Assembly: GCF_900157375.1 (NCBI RefSeq)
Contig: NZ_LT721901.1
Coordinates: 1,449,606-1,513,605, forward strand
Direction of reading: 5' to 3'
DNA: 64,000 nt
Source of the DNA: Mycobacterium rhizamassiliense
GTDB taxonomy: Bacteria > Actinomycetota > Actinomycetes > Mycobacteriales > Mycobacteriaceae
The translations under genes and the position numbers were made by a program. How positions within the stretch are numbered: position 1 is the stretch's first letter; each line of letters opens with the position of its first letter. The notes under the pieces are model-generated. The model saw only the letters and a program-made list of their open reading frames with translations, was not told where the DNA came from and made no database searches. Below are positions 1 through 9,185 of this stretch, piece by piece.

Positions 1-15
1 TGCGTCGTCGGTCAT
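1..15 (-). CDS. start of response regulator (partial, runs off the window)
   Basis: Only the first five codons are inside the window (Met-Thr-Asp-Asp-Ala). The ATG at 15..13 overlaps the TGA stop of the upstream sensor kinase (14..12) in an ATGA arrangement, so the two are translationally coupled. A gene directly after a HisKA_3 kinase is nearly always its NarL/LuxR-type response regulator; that identity is inferred from context and not from sequence. Confidence 0.5.
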
Positions 16-1220
16 TGTTTGCACCACCACGGCCGCCAACTGGCGTCGCCCTCGTGCAGCGGCACGTCCGCCTGCACCGCCCACCCGGCATCCGTCGGGC
101 CGGCGTTGATCGCGCCCCCGAGCAGCTCCACCCGCTGGCGCATGCCGCGCAGGCCGCGGCCTTCCGACGATTGCGCGGCCGATACGGCGGCGGGCAGCTG
201 GTTGGTGATGGCGAGCTTCGCCGAATTTGCTGAAACCTCTAGCACCACGGCCGCCTTCGAGTCGGGTGCGTGTTTGGCGATGTTGGCCAGCGACTCCTGG
301 GCGATCCGGTAGAGCGCCAGGCCCAGCACCCCCGAAACGCGCTCGGTGGGCCCTTCGATGCGCAGCGTCACGGCCAGCCCGGCCCGCTCAAAATCCTTGA
401 CCAAAATGCCGATGTCGTGGACGGCCGGCTCCGGCGTGGTCTTCATCGGCCCGCGGTCGAGCAACCCGACGGTGCGACGGATGTCAGCCATCGCCTGGCG
501 ACCGAGTTGCTCGGCCTGCTCCAGCGCCTCGATCGCGTCGTCGACATCGCGGTCCTGCTGCAGGCCCCGCCGCGCACCCGTCACGTGGAGCAGCGTGACC
601 GACAGCGAGTGCGCGATCACGTCATGCACTTCCCGCGCGATGCGCCGCCGCTCGTCGGCGGCGGCGTGCTCGGACAGCATTTCCTGCGCCTCGATTTGTT
701 TCGCCATCAGCAACCGTTGGGAGCGCATCACGTAGCCGAGCAGCCAGGCCGCCCCCACAAAACATAGGTAGAGCGCCACCGCATCGAGGCGATGCAGCGC
801 GGATGCGGCGAGCAGCAACGCGACCGCAGACACGGCCGCCGCCAAGCCGCCCGCGACGGAACTCAATGCCGCGACAGCGAGCACCATGAGCACCAGCAGC
901 ACCGGTGCGAAATCGGTATGCACGGGCGTCGACGTGCCGAACAACATCATGGCCGTCGCCGTCGACCAGGCCGCCCATATCACCGTCGGGCTGAGCTTCA
1001 TGTTGAAGAAGAAGAACAACAGCATCGGTGTGGTGGACATCGCGAACCCGGCCAGACCGACGGGCAGGTCCGCGGCCGGTCGCTGCACTATTGCGATGAC
1101 CCAGCCGCCGAACTCGATCGCGTCGACGGCGATGAAGGATGTCCAGGTGATGCCCACCGGAATCATCTCGCGTTTTCGGCGTAGCCGTTCCCGCAGGTAA
1201 CCGCTGACGGCACGCAACAT
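12..1220 (-). CDS. NarL/DesK-type sensor histidine kinase
   Basis: A 402-residue membrane kinase. The first ~165 residues hold about five hydrophobic segments. A HisKA_3 dimerisation/phosphoacceptor region follows, with the motif REVHDVIAHSLS putting the phosphorylated His at about residue 199. The C-terminal ATPase domain ends with GRGLRGMRQRVELLGG, the G-box typical of the DesK/NarX family. It should autophosphorylate and pass phosphate to the response regulator whose start overlaps its stop. No extracytoplasmic sensor domain of note is visible, so the stimulus may be sensed in the membrane, as in DesK. It is divergent from the MmpL gene across a 133-bp spacer, so the pair may control that exporter (inference). 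Confidence 0.88.
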   Translation of the reverse strand: MLRAVSGYLRERLRRKREMIPVGITWTSFIAVDAIEFGGWVIAIVQRPAADLPVGLAGFAMSTTPMLLFFFFNMKLSPTVIWAAWSTATAMMLFGTSTPVHTDFAPVLLVLMVLAVAALSSVAGGLAAAVSAVALLLAASALHRLDAVALYLCFVGAAWLLGYVMRSQRLLMAKQIEAQEMLSEHAAADERRRIAREVHDVIAHSLSVTLLHVTGARRGLQQDRDVDDAIEALEQAEQLGRQAMADIRRTVGLLDRGPMKTTPEPAVHDIGILVKDFERAGLAVTLRIEGPTERVSGVLGLALYRIAQESLANIAKHAPDSKAAVVLEVSANSAKLAITNQLPAAVSAAQSSEGRGLRGMRQRVELLGGAINAGPTDAGWAVQADVPLHEGDASWRPWWCKQ

Positions 1221-1302
1221 CAGCCAATCCTAAAAGAGCCCGCAACCAGGTCACATCATGCCGAGGTCGGGATTGGCCTCCGCCCGTGGTAGGAGGGCAA
1301 GA

Positions 1303-1313
1303 CCGAACTTCGG
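1303..1313. promoter_or_regulatory. palindrome in the kinase/mmpL divergent spacer
   Basis: CCGAACTTCGG is a perfect 11-bp palindrome 40 bp before the MmpL start. The same spacer holds GCCAATCC (1223-1230) and its inverted copy GGATTGGC (1270-1277). Both are plausible sites for the adjacent NarL-type regulator, but short palindromes occur by chance. Confidence 0.3.
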
Positions 1314-1353
1314 CACGACGCGCGGCACCGGCCCGTCTTCGTAGCGTCGAACC

Positions 1354-4200
1354 ATGAATTTATGGGGGGATCGACTGTTCCGGCTGCTGACCGGCCGGTA
1401 CGCAATCCTGATCATCGGCCTCTGGGTGCTGGCGGCCGCCCTCGGGAACGTCGCGGTGCCGCAACTGGAACGCGTCATCGACGCCCACACCCGATCCTTC
1501 ATGCCCGCCGACGCGCCGAGCTCCATCGCGGCGACCCGGGCGGCGCAGCTGTTCGGCCAGACGCCCACCAACAACTTCGTCTACGTGGTGCTGGAAAGCG
1601 ACCAGCGGATGGGCCCACGCGACCGCCAGTTCTACGACGCGTTGACGGCGGCGCTCGCCTCGGACCGCCGCCACGTCTACGCGGTCTCGGACCTGTGGTC
1701 GCAACCCGCCACGGCCGCGGGCGCGCAGAGTCCCGACAGGAAGGTCGTCAAGGTGATGGTGCGGCTGGCCGGCATGCTGGGCACCTCGCAGGCGCGCGAG
1801 TCGGTCAACGCGGTGCGCAACGTCATCACGCGCATCCCCGCGCCGGCGGGCCTGCATGTCGACGTCACCGGACCCGGCGCCACCATCGTCGACGAATTCG
1901 CCGCGATCGACCGGCAGATGCTCGGGATCACCGCGGCCACCATCGGGCTGATCCTGCTGCTGCTTCTGGTGGTGTACCGATCGCCGATCGCCGCGGCGAT
2001 CCCGTTGACGTCGGTCGGTCTGGCCCTGGCGGTGGCGCGGGCCACCGTCGCCGCGCTCGGGCAGTCCGGCGTGGTCGAGGTGTCGCTGTTCTCGGTGGCG
2101 CTCATGGCGGCGATGACGCTGGGCGCGGGCACCGACTACGCGATCTTTCTCGTCGGGCGATACCACGAGGGTCGCCGCCGCGGCCTGCCACCGGATCGGG
2201 CGCTGTCCGACGCCTATCGCGCGGTCGCGCCGGTGGTAATCGGTTCGGCGCTAACCGTGTCGGCGGCGCTAGCCTGCCTGGGCTTCGCCAAGGTGGGCAT
2301 GTTCCGCAGCGCCGGAATCCCCTCTGCCATAGGCATTTTCGTGACCATGCTGGCGGCGCTGCTGCTGACACCCGCGCTCATGGGTCTGGCGGTGCGCCGA
2401 GGATACCTCGAGCCGCGGCCCTCGACGACGGCGCGGCGGTGGCGCCGGGTCGGTGCGGCGGTCGCGCGCTGGCCCGGGCCCATCCTGGTCACCGCGGGCG
2501 GGTTGACATTGCTGGCGGCGCTGCCGCTGGCCGGCATCCGGGTCGGGTGGAACGAACCCGCGGCGACCCCGGCGTCGGCCGAGTCCAGCCGCGGCTACGC
2601 GGCCGTCGATCGGCACCTGCCGGCTAACGCACTGCTGCCCGACATCGTCACCGTCCAGTCCGACCACGATCTGCGCAACCCGGCGGGGATGATCGCGATC
2701 GAGCGAATGACCCGACAGCTCATGGCAATTCCGGGCGTACGCAGCGTGCAGTCGGCCAGCCGTCCGGACGGCAAGGTGCCCGACGAGGCCACGCTCACCT
2801 ACCAGGCCGGTGTGCTGGGCCACCGGTTCGGGGACACCATCGATTCGCTGAATCAACGGCTCGCCCGGGTCGCGGAGCTGGACAACGCGCTGGCGCAGGC
2901 CGAGGCGGCGGTGGACAGCCTCGGCAGTGGATTGCTCGGCGGCAGCGCGGGTCTCGCGGACATGTCGTCGGCCGCGAGCGACATGCGCACCGGCATGACC
3001 GGCCTGCAACATACCGTCACCACGGTGTCGGGCTACCTGACCCCGCTGCGCGACTTCGTCGGCCGCACCCCCGACTGCGCGGCCAATCCGTTGTGCTCGA
3101 CGGTGGATCGCGTGCTGCAGCCCGTGGACAGCCTGGTGCAGAGTTCGACCGAGCTCGGCGACGGCGCCGCGAAACTCACCGGCGGGTCTACCACGGCCGC
3201 CGCCGCCCTTGCCCGGCTACCGAAGTCCGTGGCGTCGATGAAAGACGCTCTGGGACAGGCTCGCTCGGCCACGCATGATCTTCTCGGCCTCACGCAGTCC
3301 CTCGGGCCGCAGCTGCACCAGCTGACCGACTACTTGACGGAGATCGATACCCAATTCCAGGGCAGCGCCGCATCCGGCTTCTACCTGCCGCAGCGGGCAT
3401 TCAGCGACCCGCGCTACACCGAGGTTCTGCGCCAGCTGATTTCGGCCAACGGCCGCGCCACCTACCTGCTGGTGTACGGCGACGGTTCGGAATGGGGCGA
3501 CGACGGGGCCCACCGGGAGCATCAGGTCCGCGCCGCCATCAAGGAGGCCACCAAGGAGGGCACGCTGGCGCCGACCGCCGTCGACCTGGCCGGCGTCGGG
3601 CCGGTGACCGCCGACCTGCAGCGGTTCGTCGCCCGCGACGAGACGTTGTTGGTGGGCGCGGCGCTGGTGCTCATCTTCGTCATCGTCACGGGCATGCTGC
3701 GCAGTCCGGTCGCCGGGCTGGTAGTCGTGGGCACCGTCGTCGCTTCGTACGCGTCGGCGTTGGGCATGAGCGTACTGATCTGGCAAGACCTGTTGCATCA
3801 GGAATTGCACTGGGCAACAGCGCCGATCGCATTCATCGCGCTGATCGCCGTGGGCGCCGACTACAACCTGCTGCTCGCCTTACGCATCAAGCAGGAGGCG
3901 GCGACCGCAGGCCTGCGAACGGGCATCGTCCGCGCGTTCGGCGGCACCGGCGGCGTGGTGACCACCGCGGGCATCGTGTTCGGGCTCACCATGCTGGCCC
4001 TGTTGTGCAGCAGCGTGCTGAGCATCGCCCAGATCGGCACCACGATCGCCGTCGGCCTCCTGATCGACACCCTCGTGGTGCGGGCGTTCGTGGTGCCGTC
4101 GCTGGTGGCGCTGCTGGGCCGGTGGTTCTGGTGGCCGCGCGGGCTTCCGCGCAAAGCGACGGTGGTGCCGACGAAAGAGCCTGAGCTCGAACTAGTTTGA
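1354..4200 (+). CDS. MmpL family RND lipid transporter
   Basis: A 948-residue RND-type transporter of the MmpL class, which move lipids or siderophores across the inner membrane using proton flux. Two homologous halves are visible: TM1 near residues 15-35, then a periplasmic loop, a five-helix bundle with the GTDYAIFL Asp-Tyr pair near residue 260, a large second periplasmic domain (about 400-740), and a second bundle with GADYN near 835. Asp-Tyr pairs of this kind carry the proton relay in MmpL3. No MmpS partner is adjacent. The 3' end overlaps the convergent methyltransferase by 9 bp. Length matches the family. The cargo cannot be told from sequence. Confidence 0.93.
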   Translation: MNLWGDRLFRLLTGRYAILIIGLWVLAAALGNVAVPQLERVIDAHTRSFMPADAPSSIAATRAAQLFGQTPTNNFVYVVLESDQRMGPRDRQFYDALTAALASDRRHVYAVSDLWSQPATAAGAQSPDRKVVKVMVRLAGMLGTSQARESVNAVRNVITRIPAPAGLHVDVTGPGATIVDEFAAIDRQMLGITAATIGLILLLLLVVYRSPIAAAIPLTSVGLALAVARATVAALGQSGVVEVSLFSVALMAAMTLGAGTDYAIFLVGRYHEGRRRGLPPDRALSDAYRAVAPVVIGSALTVSAALACLGFAKVGMFRSAGIPSAIGIFVTMLAALLLTPALMGLAVRRGYLEPRPSTTARRWRRVGAAVARWPGPILVTAGGLTLLAALPLAGIRVGWNEPAATPASAESSRGYAAVDRHLPANALLPDIVTVQSDHDLRNPAGMIAIERMTRQLMAIPGVRSVQSASRPDGKVPDEATLTYQAGVLGHRFGDTIDSLNQRLARVAELDNALAQAEAAVDSLGSGLLGGSAGLADMSSAASDMRTGMTGLQHTVTTVSGYLTPLRDFVGRTPDCAANPLCSTVDRVLQPVDSLVQSSTELGDGAAKLTGGSTTAAAALARLPKSVASMKDALGQARSATHDLLGLTQSLGPQLHQLTDYLTEIDTQFQGSAASGFYLPQRAFSDPRYTEVLRQLISANGRATYLLVYGDGSEWGDDGAHREHQVRAAIKEATKEGTLAPTAVDLAGVGPVTADLQRFVARDETLLVGAALVLIFVIVTGMLRSPVAGLVVVGTVVASYASALGMSVLIWQDLLHQELHWATAPIAFIALIAVGADYNLLLALRIKQEAATAGLRTGIVRAFGGTGGVVTTAGIVFGLTMLALLCSSVLSIAQIGTTIAVGLLIDTLVVRAFVVPSLVALLGRWFWWPRGLPRKATVVPTKEPELELV

Positions 4201-4797
4201 TGCGGCCTTACGGAACCGCACGAAGTCACGCCAGCGATTCCCGGTCGCGTCGACGAACTCGAAATTCTCCGGCTCGGCGAGGTCACGCAACTGCGCAACG
4301 CTGATCCGGTCGGGGTCGGGAAACGCTTCGGCGAACACCAGCTGCCCGCCCGGTTTCAAGATGCGGCCCAGCGATCGGACGCAGGCCCGCTGGTCCGGAA
4401 CCTCACCGATCACCGCGGCGAGAAATGCCGCATCAAACGTGTTGTCCGGGAACGGGAATCCCTCGGCGGCCTGGCCCGCAGTGAAGCCGACGTCATGGAA
4501 GCCGGCCTGCTCGAGTTGCCGCCGGGCCTTCTGCAGCATCTCGGGCTGCAGGTCGAACAGGTCGAGTCGCCCGTAGGTGAGGCGCCGCGCGATCTCGACG
4601 CTGTAGAAGCCCGGCCCCGGTCCGACCTCCAGCACGCGTTCGGTCCCGGTGAGGCCGATGCCGTCGACGATCCGCCCCGGCTTGGACAACGCCCGGCGCA
4701 CAGGGTTATTCAGGAAGAACGCCGCCTGATGCGGGTAGGGAGAGGCGCCCTTCTCGCGCGCCTTGTGTAGCAGCGCGTCGACCCAGGTTGTCGGCAT
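4192..4797 (-). CDS. class I SAM-dependent methyltransferase
   Basis: A 201-residue Rossmann methyltransferase. The SAM-binding motif I is VLEVGPGPGFYS (about residues 55-66), followed by an acidic DLFDLQPEML motif II and a motif around DNTFDAAFLAAVIGEVP. The ending ILKPGGQLVFAE is the post-motif strand of the Methyltransf_11 type. A strong ribosome site AAGGAGGT sits just before the ATG. A 28-bp palindrome lies only 18 bp upstream of the start, so the gene is probably repressed by a dimeric regulator. It lies downstream of sulP on the same strand with a 94-bp gap. Substrate is unknown; quinone-type and small-molecule methylases look alike here. Confidence 0.85.
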   Translation of the reverse strand: MPTTWVDALLHKAREKGASPYPHQAAFFLNNPVRRALSKPGRIVDGIGLTGTERVLEVGPGPGFYSVEIARRLTYGRLDLFDLQPEMLQKARRQLEQAGFHDVGFTAGQAAEGFPFPDNTFDAAFLAAVIGEVPDQRACVRSLGRILKPGGQLVFAEAFPDPDRISVAQLRDLAEPENFEFVDATGNRWRDFVRFRKAASN

Positions 4798-4815
4798 CAG
4801 ACCTCCTTGCTAGTG

Positions 4816-4843
4816 CCTGGAGTTAGGGTACCCTAAGTCCAGG
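4816..4843. promoter_or_regulatory. 28-bp near-perfect palindromic operator
   Basis: The core TTAGGGTACCCTAA is a perfect 14-bp palindrome. It is flanked by CCTGGA and TCCAGG, so that 28 bp are symmetric with a single mismatched G/G pair. It sits between sulP and the methyltransferase, ending 18 bp before the methyltransferase ATG and just upstream of its ribosome site. That position fits a repressor site better than a terminator, as no T-run follows on the minus strand. Confidence 0.65.
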
Positions 4844-4891
4844 TGAATGCAAGAGGCCCTACCCCGGTCATCCGAGCCGACGGGTTCGAGT

Positions 4892-6454
4892 TCAGGATGG
4901 TGCGTTGGCCTCGACCAGCGTCAGGTGGCTCGACTTAGCCGGCTCGTGGTCGGCACGGCGCGTAATCCCGCCCACCTCCGCGGCGCCGTGGATCTCGACC
5001 GTCCCGCCGGTCGCGCGATGCTGGCGCTGCCAATCGTTAATCGCCTGATGCGCAGCGTGATCCAGGTAGTTCACCAGCAGGTGGACGGTGACGGTGGTGC
5101 GTTCGGGAACCGAGGCCAACACGCGCGTCAATCGCGGCAACGCCAGGAACGTGCAGGCCCCCTCGACGTCCACCCGCCATTCGTCACCGACCGGCGTGGC
5201 CTCCACCTTGGCGCGTATCACCCGCCACCCGGTCAGTGCGATGGCCACCGCGAGGCCGATCATCACACCGTGCAGCAGGTTGAGGAAGACGACCCCGACC
5301 ACAGTGATCAGGTAGACGGCCAAATCTCCTGTCTTCAAAGCGGTTTCGATGTGAGCGGGCTGGAGCAGTTGTATGCCGATCACGATGAGCAGGCCGGCGA
5401 GCGCGGCGGTCGGTATCTGCTCCACCAGCTCCGCGAACGGCAGGGCGAAGACCAGGATCCATAGGCCGTGCATGATCGTCGAGGCGCGAGTTTTCGCTCC
5501 CGCGTTGACGTTGGCCGCGCTGCGGACGATGACGCCGGCGATCGGCAGGCCGCCGATGGCCCCCGACACGATGTTTGAGGCACCCTGACCGATCAGCTCA
5601 CGATTGAAGTCGGTGCGCGGACCGTGGTGCAAACGGTCGATCGAGACCGCGGTCAGCAGGCTCTGCACGCTGGTGATGAGCGTGACGGTGATGATGCCGA
5701 GGACCACGGCACCCCAGTTTCCGTGCGGAATCGCCGGCAACTGCAGCGCCTCGAGCACCGACCCGTCCAGCTCGATACGGGACACCCGGAACGGAAAGAC
5801 CAGCGAGACAACCGTTACCAGCACGATGGCGACCAGCGGCCCGGGGATGGCGGCCACCTTGGCCGGGGCCCAGCGCCAGGCCACCAGGATCGCGATCACG
5901 AGCAGGCCCAGGGCCAGCCCCGGCCGGTGGGCGCCGACGACCTGCGCGGGCAGGCCGACGACGTTGTCCCACGACGAACTTTTCGACTCCCCGCCCAGCA
6001 GCACGTGAACCTGCTGCAGGGCGATCGTGATGCCGATCCCGGCCAGCATCGCGTGGACGACGACCGGCGAGATCGCGAGCGCGGCGCGCGCAACACGGCT
6101 GAGCCCCAACAGCAGCTGCATGACCCCCGCGGCAACGGTGATGAAACAGGTTATCTCCCAGCCGAATTCGCCAATGAGGTCGGCGACGACCACGGTCAGC
6201 CCGGCCGCCGGACCACTGACCTGCAGCGGCGACCCGCCGATGGCGCCACCGACGACGCCGCCGACGATCGCGGCGATCAGGCCGGCGAGCACCGGTGCGT
6301 CCGAGGCGATCGCAATTCCCAGCGACAACGGGAGCGCGACCAGGAAGACCACCAGCGACGCCGACAGGTCGTAGCGCATCGCCGCGCGCAGTCGGTCCAT
6401 CCGCGAAGCCGGACAGTCGGCAGCTGGACCGTCGGCGTGTGCTGTGTGCTGCAT
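4892..6454 (-). CDS. SulP family anion transporter with STAS-like tail
   Basis: A 520-residue SLC26/SulP permease that would import sulfate or bicarbonate. The signature region GGVVGGAIGGSPLQVSGPA is near the N-terminus, with about a dozen hydrophobic spans to roughly residue 410. The cytosolic tail (VDVEGACTFLALPRL onward) has a STAS-like fold pattern. The start is set at the ATG in MQHTAHADG because GGAGGGG lies 6 bp upstream. Upstream in-frame codons give a longer but unsupported N-terminus. No carbonic anhydrase domain is fused, unlike some mycobacterial SulP proteins. Substrate cannot be decided; the shape resembles BicA-type bicarbonate carriers. Confidence 0.88.
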   Translation of the reverse strand: MQHTAHADGPAADCPASRMDRLRAAMRYDLSASLVVFLVALPLSLGIAIASDAPVLAGLIAAIVGGVVGGAIGGSPLQVSGPAAGLTVVVADLIGEFGWEITCFITVAAGVMQLLLGLSRVARAALAISPVVVHAMLAGIGITIALQQVHVLLGGESKSSSWDNVVGLPAQVVGAHRPGLALGLLVIAILVAWRWAPAKVAAIPGPLVAIVLVTVVSLVFPFRVSRIELDGSVLEALQLPAIPHGNWGAVVLGIITVTLITSVQSLLTAVSIDRLHHGPRTDFNRELIGQGASNIVSGAIGGLPIAGVIVRSAANVNAGAKTRASTIMHGLWILVFALPFAELVEQIPTAALAGLLIVIGIQLLQPAHIETALKTGDLAVYLITVVGVVFLNLLHGVMIGLAVAIALTGWRVIRAKVEATPVGDEWRVDVEGACTFLALPRLTRVLASVPERTTVTVHLLVNYLDHAAHQAINDWQRQHRATGGTVEIHGAAEVGGITRRADHEPAKSSHLTLVEANAPS

Positions 6455-6696
6455 CGACCCCTCCATAGGTCTGGAAAACCGGGCATGTTTCACCACCCGC
6501 GACCAGCGGTAGTGGTCTATCCGGTACAGCACAGACGATTACGCGATCCACCAACTCCGTTGTCCGGCTGGGCACACCTGGCTGTTGCGTTCGAAGGTAG
6601 GTGGGCGGCCGGACACGGGTCAACCTGGCGGGCCGCCTGCATAGGGAACGCAAATCTTATCAACGGCCATATGTTACGCGTGCGTGACGGCGGTAT

Positions 6697-6711
6697 AACG
6701 GCAAAGCCGTT
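6697..6711 (-). terminator. small hairpin downstream of the orphan kinase gene
   Basis: AACGGC-AAA-GCCGTT forms a perfect 6-bp stem with a 3-nt loop, about 20 bp past the stop of the kinase gene. No T-tract follows, as is common in mycobacteria. The remainder of 6455-6730 holds the sulP promoter region and no gene I can support. Confidence 0.35.
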
Positions 6712-6730
6712 GATCTACAAGATCTTTCGA

Positions 6731-8080
6731 TCAGATCGGTCCGCGCCCATCGCCGGCCAACTTGAGCAGCAACCGGGTGCCGCCCAGCGGGCTGGCATGC
6801 AGGGAAGCACTGCCACCGTGCAATTCGGCCTGCTGGGCCACGAGCGCGAGCCCCAGGCCCGAACCCGACCGCGACGCAGTCGAGCCGCGTGAGAAGCGGG
6901 CGAAGACCGCGGTGCGTTCCTCTTCGGGTACACCGGTTCCGTTGTCGTCGATCGCGATTTCGACGCCCTCGCTGGAGCTGCTGACGGTGAGCTGAATCTT
7001 GGTGGCCCCGCCGTGCTTGACGGCGTTGGCGATGGCGTTGTCGATCACCAGCCGCAGACCCGTCGGCAGCCCGATCATCAACACCGTCGGCGAGGGCACC
7101 AGCGACACCACCGCGTTCGGGTAGGTACGCGGCGCGTCGTGGGCGGCGCGGTCCAGCAGCTCGGTGATGTCGAACGGGACGAAGTCGTCGATGGTCGTCA
7201 GTTCCCCCTGGGCCAGCCTCTCGAGCGCGGTGAGCGTCGCCTCGATGCGGCTCTGGGTCCGGATGACGTCGCCGATCACTTCCTGGCGTTGCTCGGGGCC
7301 GAGCTCCAGCGTGGACAGCACCTCCAGGTTGGTCCGCATGGCGGTCAGCGGGGTGCGCAGCTCGTGCGAGGCGACGGCCGCGAAGTCGCGCGCCGATTCG
7401 AGCGCGGCGGTGGTGCGCTGTTGCTCCTTGCCGATGCGATCCAGCATGTCCTCGACGGCTTCGGCGATCTCGACTGCCTCACGCACGCCGCGGACCTGAA
7501 CCTCGTCGGGGCTGGACTGGGCGCTGATGAGACGGGCCTGCCGGGCCAGCAGCAGGAACGGATTGACCATGATCAGTGAGATCACCCAGCCGACCAGGAT
7601 GGTGCCGGTGATGACGCCGCCGCAGATCAACAGGACGCGCAGGTGCAGTTCGTTGATCCGGTGCTGCGCCTCGGCCAGCGGCGCGGCCAGGGCGATAGAC
7701 GCCGGGCCGGCGGAGAAGGTCCGGACGCGGTACTGCACGCCGTTGATCGTCGTATTCGCGTAGCCGTCGTCGAGTTTGGGCACCACGACGTTGCTGGGCA
7801 CCGACACCGTCACGCCCCCGACCCGCGCGGTCCGCACCACGTTGCCGTCCGGCGAGGGTCGATCGCCGTTGGTCTGCTGCGGGCTGGTGAGCAGCGTGTT
7901 GATGTCACCCAGGCTGCTCACCGAGTCCAGGCGGCGGTCGAGCTGGCTGTATTGGTCGTTGGTGACGCCGACCCACACCCAGACACCCAGGGTGACGACC
8001 AGGGCAATCACACCTAGCTGCGCGACGAGGACGATGGTGCGCAGCGACAGTACCCGCATCGGCAGCCGGATTTTTCTCAA
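6731..8080 (-). CDS. PrrB-like orphan sensor histidine kinase
   Basis: A 449-residue HK with TM1 at about 15-37, an extracytoplasmic stretch with LDRRLDSVSSL, TM2 near 150-170, HAMP, HisKA (ASHELRTPLTAMRTNLEVL) and a HATPase_c domain with DNGTGVPEEE and GSGLGLALVAQQ. From memory, the kinase core closely follows M. tuberculosis PrrB (Rv0902c), including NAIANAVKHGGAT and RFSRGSTAS. No response regulator adjoins it: downstream is sulP and upstream an oxidoreductase remnant. It is therefore an orphan PrrB paralogue that may feed into PrrA or cross-talk. Start is TTG at 8080; an in-frame ATG at 8059 would trim 7 residues. Confidence 0.85.
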   Translation of the reverse strand: MRKIRLPMRVLSLRTIVLVAQLGVIALVVTLGVWVWVGVTNDQYSQLDRRLDSVSSLGDINTLLTSPQQTNGDRPSPDGNVVRTARVGGVTVSVPSNVVVPKLDDGYANTTINGVQYRVRTFSAGPASIALAAPLAEAQHRINELHLRVLLICGGVITGTILVGWVISLIMVNPFLLLARQARLISAQSSPDEVQVRGVREAVEIAEAVEDMLDRIGKEQQRTTAALESARDFAAVASHELRTPLTAMRTNLEVLSTLELGPEQRQEVIGDVIRTQSRIEATLTALERLAQGELTTIDDFVPFDITELLDRAAHDAPRTYPNAVVSLVPSPTVLMIGLPTGLRLVIDNAIANAVKHGGATKIQLTVSSSSEGVEIAIDDNGTGVPEEERTAVFARFSRGSTASRSGSGLGLALVAQQAELHGGSASLHASPLGGTRLLLKLAGDGRGPI

Positions 8081-8146
8081 CGCGCGAATGTTGGGCTCCC
8101 CTGGTGGACTACTGCTTCTTCGCGACCATCATGGCCCATTCATCGC

Positions 8147-9105
8147 TCACCGCCGCGCATCACCGAGGGTCAATTCGTCGGGCAGCCCCTCGGTGAGCGC
8201 GGCCTGCGCGAGCAGTTCCCCGAGCAAGGGGCCGAACTTCATCAGGTTGTTCCCGACGAGGGCAACGACCCGACCGCGGCGCCACACCATCCACCCGTCA
8301 CCGCCGGCGTCCAGCCACGGAGCGTGTACCGAGACGCAGTCCACCTGGCCCACCGGGGACAACGACGGGAACAACGCGCGAACGCCGGCCGGATCCGGGA
8401 TCTCCTGACCGAACGCCCAACGTCCGGTACTGCCCAGTGGCAGGCCATAACCCTCGGGCGCCGCCAGGCAAGCGGCGCCGGTGGCGTCGGCGCCCTGATA
8501 GGTGAAGCGGGTGTGCGGGACGAACTCGACGTCGACCGGCCCCAGCAGTTCCGGCGTCTGGGCTCCCACACAGACCAGGACTTGCTCGGCGCGGGTGACC
8601 GTCCCGTCCGCCAGCCGGACCGAGCCGTCGTCACCGAGCGAGACGACCCGGCCACGCCGGATCTCGACCCGGGCCGCCACGGCGGCCAGCGCACGCCGGA
8701 TGCGCAGGCTGCCACCGATGGGATCGAAGATCGCGGTCTCCCACCAGCGGCGACGAAGGGGATCCGGGCCTCGACGCCGGGGCGGTCAAGCCAGGAGAAC
8801 TCGGCGCCGGCCTCGGTCATCGCCGTCGCCGTCGCCTCGGATGGGGCCGCCGCGACAAAGCCTTCGGAACCGAGCAGGCGCCCGCCGCCGAGCTCGCTCT
8901 CCCAGCGCCGCCAGCCGGCGCGCGCCCGGATGGCCAGCCCGCAAAGCTCGGCGCGCTGATGGACGATGCGGAAGATGCGCGCCAAGCCCGCGGACAGTTC
9001 GGAGTACGGCTCACCGCGCTCGAACACCGCCACGTCCTCGCCGCGCCGGGCCAATTCGTAGGCGGCCGCAAGCCCGCATATGCCCGCGCCGACGACAATG
9101 ATCAC
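8147..9105 (-). pseudogene. FAD-dependent amine/amino-acid oxidase, frameshifted
   Basis: The N-terminal frame opens with MIIVVGAGICGLAAAYELA (GxGxxG FAD site) and ERGEPYSELSAG, as in the DAO/sarcosine-oxidase family. Near 8740 the homology jumps to the next frame, which continues as ETAIFDPIGGSLRIRRALAA and runs on to a normal C-terminus. Total length is 959 nt, one short of a multiple of three. Restoring a G in the GGG run (plus-strand CCC 8740-8742) gives an intact 319-residue protein. It is either a young pseudogene or a homopolymer sequencing error. The product would oxidise an N-methyl or amino group with FAD; substrate unknown. Confidence 0.75.
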
Positions 9106-9142
9106 CAGGCGACTCCCTTAATGCCGAGTGCCGCAATGGAAT

Positions 9143-9164
9143 TCACCGAACCCCCTCGCGGTGA
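9143..9164 (-). terminator. hairpin after the aldolase gene
   Basis: TCACCG and CGGTGA form a 6-bp perfect stem around a 10-nt loop, 22 bp past the aldolase stop and 38 bp before the oxidoreductase start. No T-tract is present. Confidence 0.35.
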
Positions 9165-9185
9165 CCGGACGCGATCGCCGGGCCG

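Noticed and set aside
4823..4836. IdeR/DtxR iron box
   Set aside because: TTAGGGTACCCTAA shares TTAGG/CCTAA ends with the 19-bp iron box but the arms are 5 bp too close, and the flanks extend its own 28-bp symmetry.
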